A stretch of 64,000 bases of DNA from Craterostigma plantagineum (GCA_027422505.1 JAPQWV010000012.1:22046001-22110000); one strand, 5' to 3'; positions 24,081 to 36,837 are shown, counted from the first letter of the stretch. A program made the numbers and translations. Notes: generated by a model not told the origin, from the letters alone.

Positions 24081-26225
24081 GTACCAATATGTAGATGTTT
24101 GTGATACCATATCATAATCTAGTGTAGTACCATGCGTAGGTTACTTGTAGTATCCTTTTTCGTACCACGTTTATAATTATTGAAAACGAGTATGTGCAAA
24201 TAAGGCATGTCAACTTCCAAAATATGGCACATAATAAAATTAAAAACACGGTTACATAAAATATAGAACTAACTTTCGATCGATAAAAAATCGTGACTAT
24301 GTAGTAAGATGTTCTTACTAATATCGTAATAAGTAGAAAGAAAGTCGGAGTTTCAACGTAATAATTCCTAATTCTAAATATTCACCCACCAATATTGATA
24401 TCAAATCATCAGTAAAGTATTTATAACTATGGTAACATTGGCAATGACCAAAAATAACTCGGACGGCGTCGAAAAATTCCTATCCAAAATTGTAGTACCA
24501 ATATACATATGTTTGTAGTTCCAATATATGGATGTTCGTAGTACCATACCCTACGATAGCGTAGTACCATACGTATGTTACTTGTAGTATCTTTTTCGTA
24601 CCACGTTTCTAACAATCGAAATGCCTACCCCAATTTGTAGTACAATATATATGTTTATAGTACCAATATGTAGATGATCGCGGTACCATATCATAATCTA
24701 GTGTAGTACCATGGGTAGGTTAGTTGTAATATCTTTTTTCGTACCACGTTTTTAGTTATCAAAAACACGTAGATTATTGTGCAAATAAGGTATGCCAACT
24801 TCCAAAATATTGCACATAATAAAATTAAACACACAGTAACATAAAATATAACTAACTTTCGATCGATAAAAAATCGTGACTATGTAGTAAGATGTTCTTA
24901 CTAGTATCGTAATAAGTAGAAAGAAAGTTGGGGTTTTAACGTAATAATCCCTAATTCTAAATATTCACCCACCAATATTGATACCAAATCATCAGTAAAG
25001 TATTCATAACTATGGTAACATAGTCAATGACCAAAAATAACTCGGATGGCGTCGAAATTCCTATCCAAATTTGTTGTACCAATATACATATATTTGTAGT
25101 TCCAATATATAGATGTTCGTGGTACCATACCCTACGATAGCGTAGTACCATACGTATGTTACTTGTAGTATTATTCCGTACCACGTTTCTAACAATCGAA
25201 ATTCCTACCCCAATTTGTAGTACCAATATACATATGTTTATAGTACCAATCTGTAGAGGTTTGCGGTACCATATCAATATCTAGTGTAGTACCATGGGTA
25301 GGTTACTTGTAGTATATTTTCTGTATCACATTTTTAATTATCGAAAATGCGTAGATTATTGTGCAAATAAGGCATGAGAACTTCTAAGTATTACGGCACA
25401 TAATAAAATTGAAACACACGGTAACATAAAATATAAACACTAACTTTTAATCGATAAAAAATCTTGATATGTAATAAGATGTTCTTACTAGTATCATAAT
25501 AAGTAGAAAGAAAGTTGGGGTTTCAACGTAATAATATCTAATTCTAAATATTAACCCACCAATATTGATACCAAATCATCAGTAAAGTTTTTTAACTATG
25601 GTAACATAGTCACGGACCAAAAATAATACGGATGACGTCGAGAAACTTCTACCCAAATTTGTAGTACCAATATACATATTTTTGTAGTACCAATAGATAG
25701 ATGTTCGTGGTACCATTTAGTTGGCTAGTGTAGTACCTTAAGTAGGTTACTTGTAGTATCTTCCCGTGCCACGAGTTTTAACTATCGGAACTCCTACCCT
25801 AACTTCTAGTACAAATACACATATATTTGTAGTATCAATATACAGAAGTTTGTGGTGCCATATCATACGCTAGTGTAGTACCATGAGTAGATTACTTGTA
25901 GTATCTTTACCGTGCCACGTTTTCAATTATCGGACGAGTCGAGAAACTTCTAGCCAAATTTGTAGTACCAATATACATAAGTTTGCAGTAATAGATGTAT
26001 GTGTTACCATGTCGTTAGCTAGTGTAGTACCATAAGTAGGTTACTTGTAGTATGTTCCCGTACCACGTATTTCAACTGTCGGAACTCTTACCCTAACTTC
26101 TAGTACCAAAACACATATATTTGTAGTATCAATATACAGACGTTTGTGGTGCCATATCATATGCTAGTGTAGTACCATGAGTAGGTTACTTGTAGTATCT
26201 TTTTTCGTACCATGTTTTTAATTAT
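22590..26225. repeat. GTAGTACC-based tandem and higher-order array inside MULE 1
   Basis: The octamer GTAGTACC and variants recur every 20-80 bp. A unit of about 145 bp contains GTAGTACCAATATACATAT, a GTGGTACCAT segment, then GTAGGTTACTTGTAGTATC. A marker GG(A/C)TGGCGTCGAAA recurs at about 22719, 23016 and 23275 (spacing 297 and 260 bp). It recurs again at about 23858, 24459, 25043 and 25629 (spacing near 590 bp), where each unit also carries an AT-rich spacer with CGATC(G/A)ATAAAAAATC. An (AT)n run lies near 24040-24075. No coding potential is evident. Confidence 0.9.
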
Positions 26226-27440
26226 CGAAAAGGCGTAGACGTTTCGGCAGATAATAAAATTAAACGAACATTTCAGATGACAATAGTCGTCTTTGTGAGA
26301 CGTTTCAGATGCTTTAAACGAACATTTCAGATGACAATAGTACCTTAAAGGGGCTAGCATAAGACAAACAAAACTATCTAATTTCACAAAGCTAACAGCC
26401 ATACTTTTTTGCTCAGTTATGAACACATCAAACCATCGGAAGTTACGACAACTTTCGAAGAAGAAGGAACATGAGATTCTTTCCACAAAGTAAACCACAA
26501 AGAAAATAAAGTTGGAATGTAAGTTCTTGAGATTTGAGACAACAAAGCAGAATACAGATAACATCCACCAAACAATGAAATCAGTGATGCAGATGAGCAA
26601 ACCAATTAACAGCACTAAAGCAGCTTCTATAAAAAGTGAAGCCAATTAAAACCAATTATACACTAAAAGGAAGAAATATTGAACTACGAAAAGAAAATGT
26701 CAACAACTTTATTTCAAAACAAGGATGTAATAAACTCTTACACAGATCACACTTGACCAAGTAAAATAATTCTAAATTCACGATAAGAATCCAACATTTA
26801 TTGATTATAATCACAACAATGATTCATAATGCTCAAAACATTGATGAATCCAAAAACGAAATTAGCTAGTAGAAGTTCATCTACCAACTAACAGATAGAA
26901 ACTACAACATCAATGAATCCAAAACAGAAAGAAAAAATGATTAAAAAGCAATCTACTTCTCCTACGAGTTCGACCCTCTCTTCTTTCCAAAGCCCACAGC
27001 AAATCAAAGCACATCGCATCATCAAATCACGAAACTGAGGGTAAAAAACCTCGCAATCAAAAATCAAACACGGTGAAGTTAGTTTAGAAGTATTACCGAC
27101 GGTGACGAGACGGCGATTGTACTGCATTAATCTTGAGTCTAACCTCGCCTTATTTGATTCCTTTGTCCCAATTTAAGCCCCTACCAAGAATTCACCATTA
27201 TTGCTCAGCGAAGGTGACCCCAATTTCGGACAACACTCACAAAATTCAGTTCTCTGTCGTCGATTTCCCCATATTTTCGCTTTTCCTTGGCCAAATAATA
27301 AGCCCGCGTCCTCTGTAATTTGATGGAATGTAGAAGATGATTTAGGATTTGGGAAGAAAGGATCGTTTTCAATTGATGGTTTAAAGAAGAAAAGAGTTTA
27401 AAAATAATAAATGAGGGGTGGAATGGTCATTAGGTAGTGA
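26226..27440. other. Right interior of MULE 1, unassigned
   Basis: Non-repetitive sequence with minus-strand open frames 26645-26157 and 27127-26888 that match no family I recognise. The second begins MQYNRRLVTV and is followed by a GTAATAC donor-like site, so it could be a captured first exon. A short direct repeat (AAACGAACATTTCAGATGAC) lies at 26262-26335. Confidence 0.4.
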
Positions 27441-27739
27441 GGTGTAAGAATGTTTTGAAATAGGGAGTTTGAAATAAAAAAATAAATGGAAATGGGGAGT
27501 TACTTGATAAAAAGTTTAGGAATATGGATTTTTTTGAAGTTGCCCCTTTTATTTATCGAATATGCGTCCTTAAATACTGTCTCGCGTGTCTTGATTTTGT
27601 AATAAATTAAAATAACAAATATAGTAAAAATATGAAAACTATCCATTATCAAACAACCCATTATAAACTTATTTTTTAATATAAACTAATTATAATATAG
27701 TGAACATCGTGTTGGTAGTAAACTAATGTTATTAATTAA

Positions 27740-28170
27740 AGGGGTCTTTACACATAGGTATATAGTTGGATAAAAACTTGTCATTTAGTACCCTATCAGG
27801 ATTTTTTATATGTAGGTACCTAACAGAATAAATTTTTGCACATAGGTACACGATCCCTGAAAGTACACCATACAACACATTTGGGTACCCTATATCAACA
27901 CATTTGGGTACCCTATATAACAGAAAATAGTACGACGTATGCTATATTTAGGTACGCCCTATGTAACACACAGGTATGCCGTAGGTACGACGTATGCTAA
28001 TTTAGGTACCATATATCATCGTGCTATGGTACGCAATATACATACAGGAAGGTACGACATGACTAAAGAAACTGGTAAAAATTAAATTGGGTACATCTGT
28101 AAAATTTTCTGACATGGGTACCTATATGTAAGAATTTTATCCAATTAGGTATTTTTCTATAGATTTACCT
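27740..28170. mobile_element. Candidate MITE with GGTACC-rich interior
   Basis: The ends form an imperfect inverted repeat. The left reads ACACATAGGTATATAGTTGGATAAAA, shown here only as its parts AGGTATATAG and TTGGATAAAA. The right, read inward, has TACCTAATTGGATAAAA. The interior repeats GGGTACCCTAT and GGTACGACGTATGCTA. No clean target duplication was found, so the class is uncertain. Confidence 0.45.
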
Positions 28171-28340
28171 TAAAATGTAAAACATACTGTTGAAATGTAA
28201 CGTAACACAAATCAAGGAAGTCATCGGTGCCATGACATTATACATTCTCAGCACATTTTTCATAACCAGTAATAAGTTGGTTACATTCAGATGATATTTG
28301 AAACAGCGAGTTTTAGACTTTCTTAGAAAAGCATGTTCGT

Positions 28341-31300
28341 TCATAGCTTGGCCTGAAGCCGCCATGGACAGCCACCTTCAAAAGCATGGTCAAGAACATC
28401 CTCCATGCGTTTTGCAAAGATTATCTACCACAAACATAGGAGATTTATACGAGAGAGATGATCGAACAACCAAGAAAATATTCGGGACGGATTAATTAGT
28501 TTTCCATTCGTTTAACATTAGGGAAAGGGGGAGGAATAGAATTTAAAAGGCGGAATTATATGGACAATAACTTCAAAATTAAGCAATTTAGGGACACTAT
28601 TCGCCAGAATCCTAAATTGTCCGAAAATTGCTTATTTATAAAGTTATTGTCGTCTGTATAATGCCACCCCTGAACTAGCCAGAACCCTATATTGTAACGC
28701 CGAAACCCTAAAATTTGGGGTCTTTATACTGCTCAAAGAAACTTAGATGATAAACAACAGCCAAAGATTAGCAGTCGAAGAAATTGCATCGACGTTATTA
28801 TCCCATAACATACCTCGATATCTGAGAGCACAGCTGACGGCACCTCAACCAAGTCCTTCACGTTCCTCTCTGGCAAAATAACTCTCTTGATTCCATATCG
28901 ATGAGCTGCTAAGACCTGCGCTAAACTTAACGAATAATGGGAAGGCAATGGCAAAAAACTTTCTTTAAATTTTAACGAATAAAATAAGAGAGAGAAAAAA
29001 AAAGGAAGCCGTGCCTTGTCCTTGATTCCTCCAACGGGCAAGACTAAGCCCCTCAGAGTCATCTCGCCGGTCATTGCAGTGTCTGCCCTGACCTTTCTCT
29101 GGCTGAAAAGGGAGACCAGTGAGGTGACGAGTGTCACGCCCGCCGATGGCCCGTCCTTAGGCACAGCGCCGGCGGGAAAGTGCACGTGGATGTCTCTGCC
29201 TTCGAGGAGATTGCTTGCCTCCGCGGTGGCTAGCCTGAGTTCCGTTGCTCTAGCTCTTACCTGAACATGAGGAGAGAACGGGATTTTCACAATCGAGCCA
29301 AAATGAGAGCTTTAACTTGTTATCGTGTGTGTAGAGTTGTAAATCGTGTACAAAATGCAGAAGTAAATAGGAATTCGATTCGATGTATAAAGCCAGCTAG
29401 TTTGGTCAAAATTTCCGACGCCAATTGTAAATATAAGTTGATCCAAAATATGCGCCTCAAGAAACCATTTTCCTTGGCATATGTAAAGCTAGTTTTTTTT
29501 GTCGAAGCAGATACTTTGTGATGGCTAGAAATCTTCAGAAGTATGATATCCTTGAAAGAATGATCCATTTTTAGCACAGAGAAGAAGTAAACAGAGCAAA
29601 GACCAGAGATTTATTACCCATGTTAAGGCAATCTGTGCCGACTCCTTTATCACGTCTCCGAGTTGTCCAGTAAGATGTAAATCGCCCTTTCCTACCATAG
29701 CTGTAGCCTCAACGAACTGAACTTCCCCACCAAAGGCTGTCCAAACAAGGCCAACTGATATGCCCGGCGTTGCCACCCGATCAGCAGTTTCTCTATCATC
29801 GTATCTCGGAGGCTATTTATTGTACACCAAAATTCACAGATTAGTTCAGGGCTAATCTATCACCATGGGTGTAAATTTAGAGCTCCATTTGGGATAACAA
29901 TTTCTGGTGAGAAAAAGAAAACAAAAGTCTCAATGAAGAGCAAGCAAATATGAGATTATTCATTCGTTTTCTCACCAGAATTCTGCGGACCAAACAGAGC
30001 CTGCGTCTTAAACCTCAGTGAGTGTTTCTTTCTATAAAATTTAATAGTACTTACTCCAAGGACTTTCTCCAAGGTAGCTTCATCCACAACAAAAGGTGAA
30101 GAGACCTTGAACCCATTCGACAAGTCACTATTGTTATCGCCAATGGGCAATACTTCCATTTCGACTTCAGCTTCATTAGTGATTCTACCCTCCAGCAATG
30201 GTGAGGCGAGCCTCTGCACGTCTTTGCTTAGGGGCACAGAATGGTCTTGTTCGGCAACCCTAACAGCTGTTGCACGGGCTAATGCAGCCAAGTTTCTCTC
30301 CAAGTTACGAACACCAGCTTCTCTAGTGTACCTTTGGATCACAAGTCTGACCATGTCCTATAATATGGCCAGCCAAGAAAGAATTATTAAGAGCATATAA
30401 ATCATCATCATAAATTGGAAAAATGATAAACTTTTGTACCTCGGGGACTTGAAGGAAATCAAAGTTCAACCCATGTTGATCAAGAACGCGTGGAATCAAA
30501 TGCCTTGTAGCAATTTTAAGCTTTTCTTCGGGTGTGTAGCCTGGTAACTCAATGACTTCCATCCTGTCCAAGAGTGGTGGAGGAATGGGCTGCATCCGAT
30601 TTGCAGTAGCCACAAAAATGACCTTTGAAAGGTCAAATGGCACATTCAAGTAGCTATAAATTCCCGATCAAGGACCACAAATATTATTTGACCGCAAAAT
30701 GTTCCAGGAGAAGGAACATATAGTTGGTCTTTAATTGTAAGCCTGTAATGAGTCAGCACTAAATGACAATGATAAAGACAAGAATAATAGTTAATAGAAA
30801 TTAGTGTGAAATCATCGTGGATCATAAAATGCTGCTGTGGGCCTCAATAATAGGAATGGTAGGATGATGCTTTTTCATGTTCAAAAAAAAAAAAAAAAAA
30901 AGAGAGAGAGACAACTGCGCATTATCATGGCCTGTAACAAAAACCAACAAATTATTACTAAAAGGATACTGATCATTGAATGTTTTGTTCTGCTCTGGAT
31001 CAAGGACCTCAAGCAGTGCTGAAGCTGGATCACCTCGGACATCAGAACCTGTCTTGTCGATCTCATCGAGCAGCATAACGGGATTGCAAACTCCTACTCT
31101 CTAGAAACCAAAAGTACCAATTCAATTTCATGAATATATGCATCTTTTAGATAGATAAAGACAAGACTAGGGTCAAGAAACACATAGAACAGTAAAAATC
31201 AGAAACAAAATGCCATAAACAAACTGGCACGAAAAACGTGGTTTAACAGGTGCAAATCATGACTCAAACTCTCATCGAGATTCAAAGCTTTCATAGTTAC

Positions 31301-34300
31301 TCCAAGCTGAATACTTTGAGAGATTAATACAAAAACCCACTCACTGACACCTGATTACGGAATCCCTTGATTTATGCTAATTAACTTGTCATAAGAACTA
31401 GAACAGTTATTGTGCTGCTTTCTCCGGTAAATTATGATTATCATAGTATTAACAGTTCAACACCCACCGATGCAATCGCTTGCTATAAGATTTATGTGCT
31501 AGAGGCCCATAAAAAAAATCTAAATAAGGAATCGACCTTATCCAAAAGTTCAAAATATGTAATCCTATAAATCAAGGAATCAGAGATGAGTTGGCCTACA
31601 CAAACATACAAACATATATATATATATATATATATATACATCCTAACAATATACTCAGCTTAAAACCAATAGGTTTTAGGATAAACTCTCAACGTTAACG
31701 AGCAGGCATCAATTGAGGGTTGTCAATTCTGACCTTCAACCCATCAATAAGACGCCCAGGCATGCTCCCAATGTAAGTACGTCTGTGCCCTCGAATGTCT
31801 GCCTCATCTTTGACACCACCTAGGGATATGCGAATAAATTTCCTGCCCAAAGCAGCAGCAATTGATGATGCTAAAGACGTCTTTCCAACACCAGGTGGGC
31901 CAACAAAACACAATACCGGGCCTCTTGCATCTGGTTTGAGCTGAATCATTCACATTGCGTTCAGTTTGAAACAAAAACGTTAACAGGGGACCAAACGTAT
32001 CAAATGCAAAACAGCACAGGCCAACCTTACGAACAGCCAGATATTCAATTATACGCTGCTTGACCTTTACTAAACCATAGTGGTCCATGTCAAGACGCTC
32101 CTTGGCAGCCTTTAAGTCTAATTCTCTTTCTTCACTGAATTTTTGCCAGGGAAGATCAGCAAGAAGTTCCAGGTAAACACGAGAACTGTTATATCCAGGT
32201 TGCTGAGGCTGCATTTTCTTCAATCTCCTATAGGAATAACGTAGACATGAAAAATAATGAAACCAGAGTCATGATTCGTGTCGTTAACCACCAAGTTGGC
32301 ATCTAAAATTAAAAGTTCAGCAGGAAATTGTTGCAAATGTTATTAGTATCACATATCATCCTTATCTTCATATCATTATTATCCATTCATATCTACCAAA
32401 TAGAAAGAAATCCGCTTGACAATTGAATGAGTATCCATTGTGTTTGTTAATAATAAAAGTATTTTCAGAAGCCTTGGCACCAAAGTGTTACCTCAACTCT
32501 CGCTGTGCATGTTTCCAGATATTGGCTGGCATGCCCGCGTCTTGCATCTTCCTCTCCAAAGCAGCCACATCATCCTCTTCATCATCATTGTCTCCAAGCT
32601 CTTCCTTTATAGCTCTCATCTGGTACATGTTGGAAAAACATCAAACTTGCACGCACATCATCAAAAATTTGGGAGTTCTCGCCAGCTGTGGATTGTTGTT
32701 GGCATTGGAGAAAAATTCACAGATTAAAGGAGAAATTCAGAGGGGGGTACATGGGGACAACCTGGTTATCTACGGCAGATGGAAAGTATTCTGTGAAATC
32801 TGGGTACATTTGGCTTAAGGGGGAGCAGGCGCCATTTCCTTATAGTTCAGCTATTTGGAACAAATTTATCCTCCCTAAACATTCTCTGTTCTTATGGTTG
32901 TTGACCCACAAAAGACTGCTAACTGTAGATAGATTAATTGGTTGTGGTCTAACTATTTCTAATACTAGGTGTAGGCTGTGCGGTGTAGCAGAGGAGACAA
33001 TTGAACATCTGTTCCTTGTATGTTCCTTTTGTCAACAACTGATGCATAAACTAGCTGCATGGAGCAGACTTCCTGAGCCTATTTGTGAATTTGAGGAACT
33101 GAGCTATTGGATGAAGACAGAAAGTAGGAAAAGGGGTATCCAACATGGCATTCGTATGGCATGTCTTGCTGCTATACTTTATTACATTTGGCGTGAGAGG
33201 AATCAGCGTATGCACTCGGAGACAGGGTGGAGAACAGTGGAACAGATTGCTATACTAATCACACGAGAGATACAATGGAAATTACAGTCTTATAGGAATG
33301 TGGAGGAAGTTGCTAGGTCTAGCATGTTTCAGCATATATGTTCATATTTTTGTCCTTAAAAGGTGGTTGATGTAAATATTTAATATACACATTGTGTGCT
33401 GTGGTAAATGAAATTTCATTATACCAAAAAAAAAACCTTGAAATACAGAAACAAACCTGCTGACGCAAAAGAAACTCCTTCTGTGATTTTGACAATTGTC
33501 CCTCAACTTTTTGGGTGATCTTCTCAGCTACACGAATTGACTACAAGGATGAAGAGAAACGGGCATGAGTCACAACAACACATCAATGCATGACTTTAAG
33601 TTTACAATTTGCAAAACCATAACCGCGACAGATTCAAGATACCTGTAAATGCCTATCGACCAGTTCAGTTGCTTTTGAAAGCCTCACTTTCACGTCAACA
33701 GAATCTAACATGGATAACTGCTCTTCAAAGCTAATCTCAAAGCTTGCAACAAAAATATCGGCCAATTTGTGAATGGGGACCGTCTCCAGAAGCACTTTCG
33801 TCTTCCCGCCCGTTTTTTGTTTCTAGATTATGAGTTAATACAGTATTAACAAAACAAATGTTGACAAAAAGAGAGAAAAGGTAGAGAAACATATTAAATA
33901 TATGTTACATTACTTTAAGAAAATCACAATTTACTCCCTATGTACTAGCATCTGTAATATAGTTTGAAAATTAATCCAACCTACGTGCTACCTGCTCAAG
34001 AACAGAAATAAGCTCCATGGCCGTGGTCTTGAATTGTCTAGACAATGCTATAAACTCAGGATCTTGTTCCACTTGGTCCATCTCTGAAAAATGTGATGTA
34101 CTTTATCAGCATCTTGACAGTTAAAGAGCCAGTTCCAACAACAAAAATGGACCCGTAATAAAAAAATTTGATAGTTAAAGCCAACGTCTAGTTTGTTTTG
34201 GATTGTTAACTTTGAGAAAATAGTATCAAAAGAGTTCACCAAGTTTCGTCATTTCAAGAGTAGCAATCCGAGCTGTATAATATGTTCCCCTCGTACTCAG

Positions 34301-35213
34301 CTCCTGCACATTAAATCTGCACAATCCTTCAAGAACAACAATGTATGTGACCCTCCCACTTGGTTTCTCAACGCCTCTAGAGAGATGTAATGCTCGAGCA
34401 GCAACTCCTCTGAATAGAAATGAAATGAAAAACATTAGCCTTAAAACAAAAAAAAAAAAAGAAGAAGAAGAACCAACATAAAAAAATACTAACAAAATAC
34501 TTCACCGAATACGTACTTGTCGTGCCAGTGGATAACTTTGTTGCGTTGCCCCTTACCACCATCATGCTTGTTAGAATCAGATGTTTCCTCTAGTTTTTTC
34601 GTGATCTGTTCTACCAGATTGTTTCCAACTCCTGTAAGTCAAATAATCCCCAAAAAACAAACTAACTCATAAGTAATATAATATCATCATCTGAACAACT
34701 TTCCTAGCCCTAGAACTACAAATATCATTCTTATTCCAATAGCAGGTATTATTAATCATTAACTACAACATCTTTCCATAAAACCCGCAACCCAATAAAT
34801 GCATCAAAGTTTACCAACAGATGAAGATTCAGCCGAAGCAGCAGCATCACGAACAGGGAGAATCCCAATCAGCCCTTTCTCTTCCCTCTGCCATAACTCT
34901 TGTTCCACTAATTTCACACTGTCCAGAAAAGAAAAAAACAACGATAAAATGGCTAAAACCCACTGCCTACAACACAAAATCAGAGATCAAAATACAATAA
35001 TACTCGCAATCAATCAGAGACTACAAAGCCAGCTGACACACAAGCTGAAACAGCAGTAAAAACATGTAACCAACCAATCAAAATCTTAAAATTGCAGAAA
35101 ATAAACCTGCTCGGTGAAGTGCATCGGATGCGAATGATCGCACCAGGCAGCAATACTTTGTTCCGAAACGGAAGAATTGCGAGGCGACTTGGCAACTCGA
35201 CCGATTCCGCCAT
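28341..35213 (-). CDS. LON2: Peroxisomal Lon protease homolog 2 (17 exons, 887 aa)
   Basis: LON2 is the ATP-dependent serine protease and chaperone of the peroxisome matrix, needed for matrix protein turnover and sustained import. Exons, 5' to 3': 35213-35107, 34918-34815, 34631-34517, 34409-34240, 34083-33992, 33822-33643, 33540-33457, 32619-32492, 32227-32026, 31940-31734, 31100-30970, 30653-30440, 30357-30055, 29812-29618, 29260-29015, 28915-28814, 28424-28341. They total 2664 nt with consistent phases, the family's usual length of about 888 aa. The N-terminal Lon substrate domain is in exons 1-8. The AAA+ Walker A GPPGVGKT is at 408-415 and the Walker B LLDEIDK has D475/E476. The protease Ser-Lys dyad is S783 in KDGPSAG and, by spacing to bacterial Lon, K826 in GGIKDK. 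The last residues are AKL, a variant of the SKL peroxisomal targeting signal. Exon 15 is followed by a GC donor. Confidence 0.96.
28549..28680. repeat. Foldback sequence in the last LON2 intron
   Basis: GGACAATAACTT...AAGCAATTTAGG on the left pairs with CCTAAATTGT...AAGCAATTTTC/AAGTTATTGTC read in reverse complement on the right, giving arms of about 45-50 bp around a short loop. It looks like a small MITE inserted in the intron. Confidence 0.65.
31613..31638. repeat. (AT)n microsatellite in a LON2 intron
   Basis: Uninterrupted TA dinucleotides inside the intron between exons 10 and 11. Confidence 0.9.
32640..33434 (+). mobile_element. 5'-truncated LINE in LON2 intron 7
   Basis: A plus-strand open frame at about 32688-33359 encodes the zinc-binding domain found at the C-terminus of plant LINE reverse transcriptases. 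It has [16 protein letters not shown], a C-X2-C...H-X4-C zinc site ([18 protein letters not shown]) and [11 protein letters not shown] short 3' untranslated stretch and an A-run (33425-33435) follow. The RT core and everything upstream are missing, as usual for 5'-truncated insertions. The insertion is antisense to LON2 and enlarges the intron to 837 bp without disturbing the flanking exons. I could not fix a convincing target duplication. Confidence 0.88.
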
Positions 35214-35268
35214 AAATAAAATACGAAAAGCAGAACAAGTAAAGAGGAAAGTCGAAGAACAAGCAACC

Positions 35269-35278
35269 TATATATATA
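35269..35278 (-). promoter_or_regulatory. Candidate TATA box of LON2
   Basis: A TATATATATA run lies about 55 bp upstream of the LON2 ATG on the minus strand, which would leave a short 5' untranslated region. Confidence 0.45.
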
Positions 35279-36076
35279 GCTGTATATCCGACTATGTGAT
35301 ACAATATCACGTGATCATATAAGTTCGAGTCTGTGGATGAGAACAAAGAGCTGATCAAGAACAGCGAAGAAGAAAAAAATTGTCTTTGTACGAAAAGGGA
35401 AGGAAGCAAATACTTATTATAAGTATCGAAAATTAAAAATTGTAAAGAAAAAAAAATGGGTGAGTAGGTTTTGTACACAATGGAGGACGGTGATCAATAA
35501 TGGGGAGACTAATTACCCTATGAAAAGTCTTCCTTAGGTACAATTAAAAAAAACAAACGTTTTAAGTTTTGAACGTATTTGGATTTAGTTTCCAAGGCCT
35601 TCTCAAAGTTGTTGGGACAGAGACAATTCTAGTTAAAGGTCTCACCATAATTCTTATTTTGAACATTTGATATTGGGAGAGAATTTCTCACTTAATCCAA
35701 ATTGATAGTCTGTTCCTCGATGTGTATGAACGGAAAACATATATGTTTTAATTGAAAGAGAACGAAAAATTGTAACTACAGGTTTTCATACGCCTGAAAA
35801 ATAGACGTCAATATATTGTGGTTAACGGTTCCATTTCCTGCTCAACATTTTGTTTTTCCACGAATCAAAACCATACGTAATACTAGTCTAAATTCCGCAC
35901 TCATACGTTTGTGTTATATTATTTATAAATATATTATTAATTAAATAATAATTACTAAAAATTGAAGGGTAAATATGACAATATAAAATGCAATGTAGTT
36001 GGTGATTTTCTTTTAATTAAATATTATCATTTTAATTTATTTTAATTGACATACCAAACTTACGGTTTAAAAAGAA

Positions 36077-36190
36077 CTAATATTTTTGCACACGCGTGTG
36101 CTATATAACATATAAATAAGAAATAGTTGGTTAATTTTTAAATTAATTTAAATTGACAGACTAAACTTTTACAGCTTAATCTCTATTTTT
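36077..36190 (-). mobile_element. Degenerate Helitron-like element
   Basis: On the minus strand the hairpin GCACACGCGTGTGC is followed after a few bases by TTAG and then T, a decayed version of the Helitron 3' end. The body shares CTGTCAATTTAAATT with the better preserved copy at 49768-50153. The 5' end is not clear. Confidence 0.5.
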
Positions 36191-36639
36191 TCTTCGAAAA
36201 AACAAAATCAAGTGCCAAGATCTAGTGACCATCGAAGATCAATGGTTAAGTTTAGTTTTTGGTTGCGTTATTATTATTATTTGCCCCACGGAAAACTCCA
36301 ATTTAAGAATTGGGACCACCCCAAAGTTTATTGGAAGGATTCTACGCCCAGAAAAAAGTCCAAGTCAACACCCACCATATGTAATGGATGGATCATTGGA
36401 TCAGTTCAGACTTTCGAGTTGAGTTAGCCACCACACAAAACAGAAGCTCTTCAGCTATCGCCAAAGATATGACACACGTGCGATTTCAATGCCAACTCCT
36501 AAGCACATACGATACAAAATATGTTCCGCGAACTAAGCAAATTAGTTTATACTCTTATGTAAAGACTAAAGTGGATAAAAACCGTAAATTGGTCTGTAAA
36601 AATTGACCGATCAAATTTTTCCTTCTTTAACTTACTATT

Positions 36640-36837
36640 AAAAAATAAAAAACCTATTAAATCATAATAACCACCTCATTCTATTTTTAGCATATCAATT
36701 ATTAAAAAAACTTATTAAACAACGTAGCTTTAAAACTCATAATAACCACCTCATTCTTTTTAGTATATAATTTATTAAAATCATCCACTAATGATTAATT
36801 TATAATTTTGCACACATAGGGTGTGCTAAAAGTACTA
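36640..36837 (+). mobile_element. Helitron-like 3' terminus
   Basis: The hairpin GCACACATAGGGTGTGC is followed by TAAAAGTA and CTAG at 36834-36837. The next base is G rather than the T expected at an unaltered Helitron insertion site, and the 5' end was not located. Confidence 0.45.

Larger units (their letters stand above)
21483..27546. mobile_element. Mutator-like element 1 (6.06 kb, non-autonomous)
   Basis: A perfect 9-bp duplication TTTTATTTA flanks the element (21474-21482 and 27547-27555), the size made by Mutator-superfamily transposases. The ends are inverted: GGCAAATCTAC on the left against GGGGCAACTTCA read inward from the right. The arms stay alignable for about 95 bp, sharing AACTCCCCA and AAACTCCCTATTTCAAA. 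No transposase is recognisable inside. The interior holds a possible peptidase fragment near the left end, a 3.6-kb repeat array, and unassigned sequence on the right. Confidence 0.88.

Noticed and set aside
22590..26225. Centromeric or telomeric satellite
   Set aside because: The array is bounded by transposon ends and a target duplication and sits between single-copy genes, so it belongs to the MULE.
26157..26645. Minus-strand 162-codon frame in MULE 1
   Set aside because: Hydrophobic-looking but overlaps the repeat array at one end and an internal duplication, with no recognisable domain.
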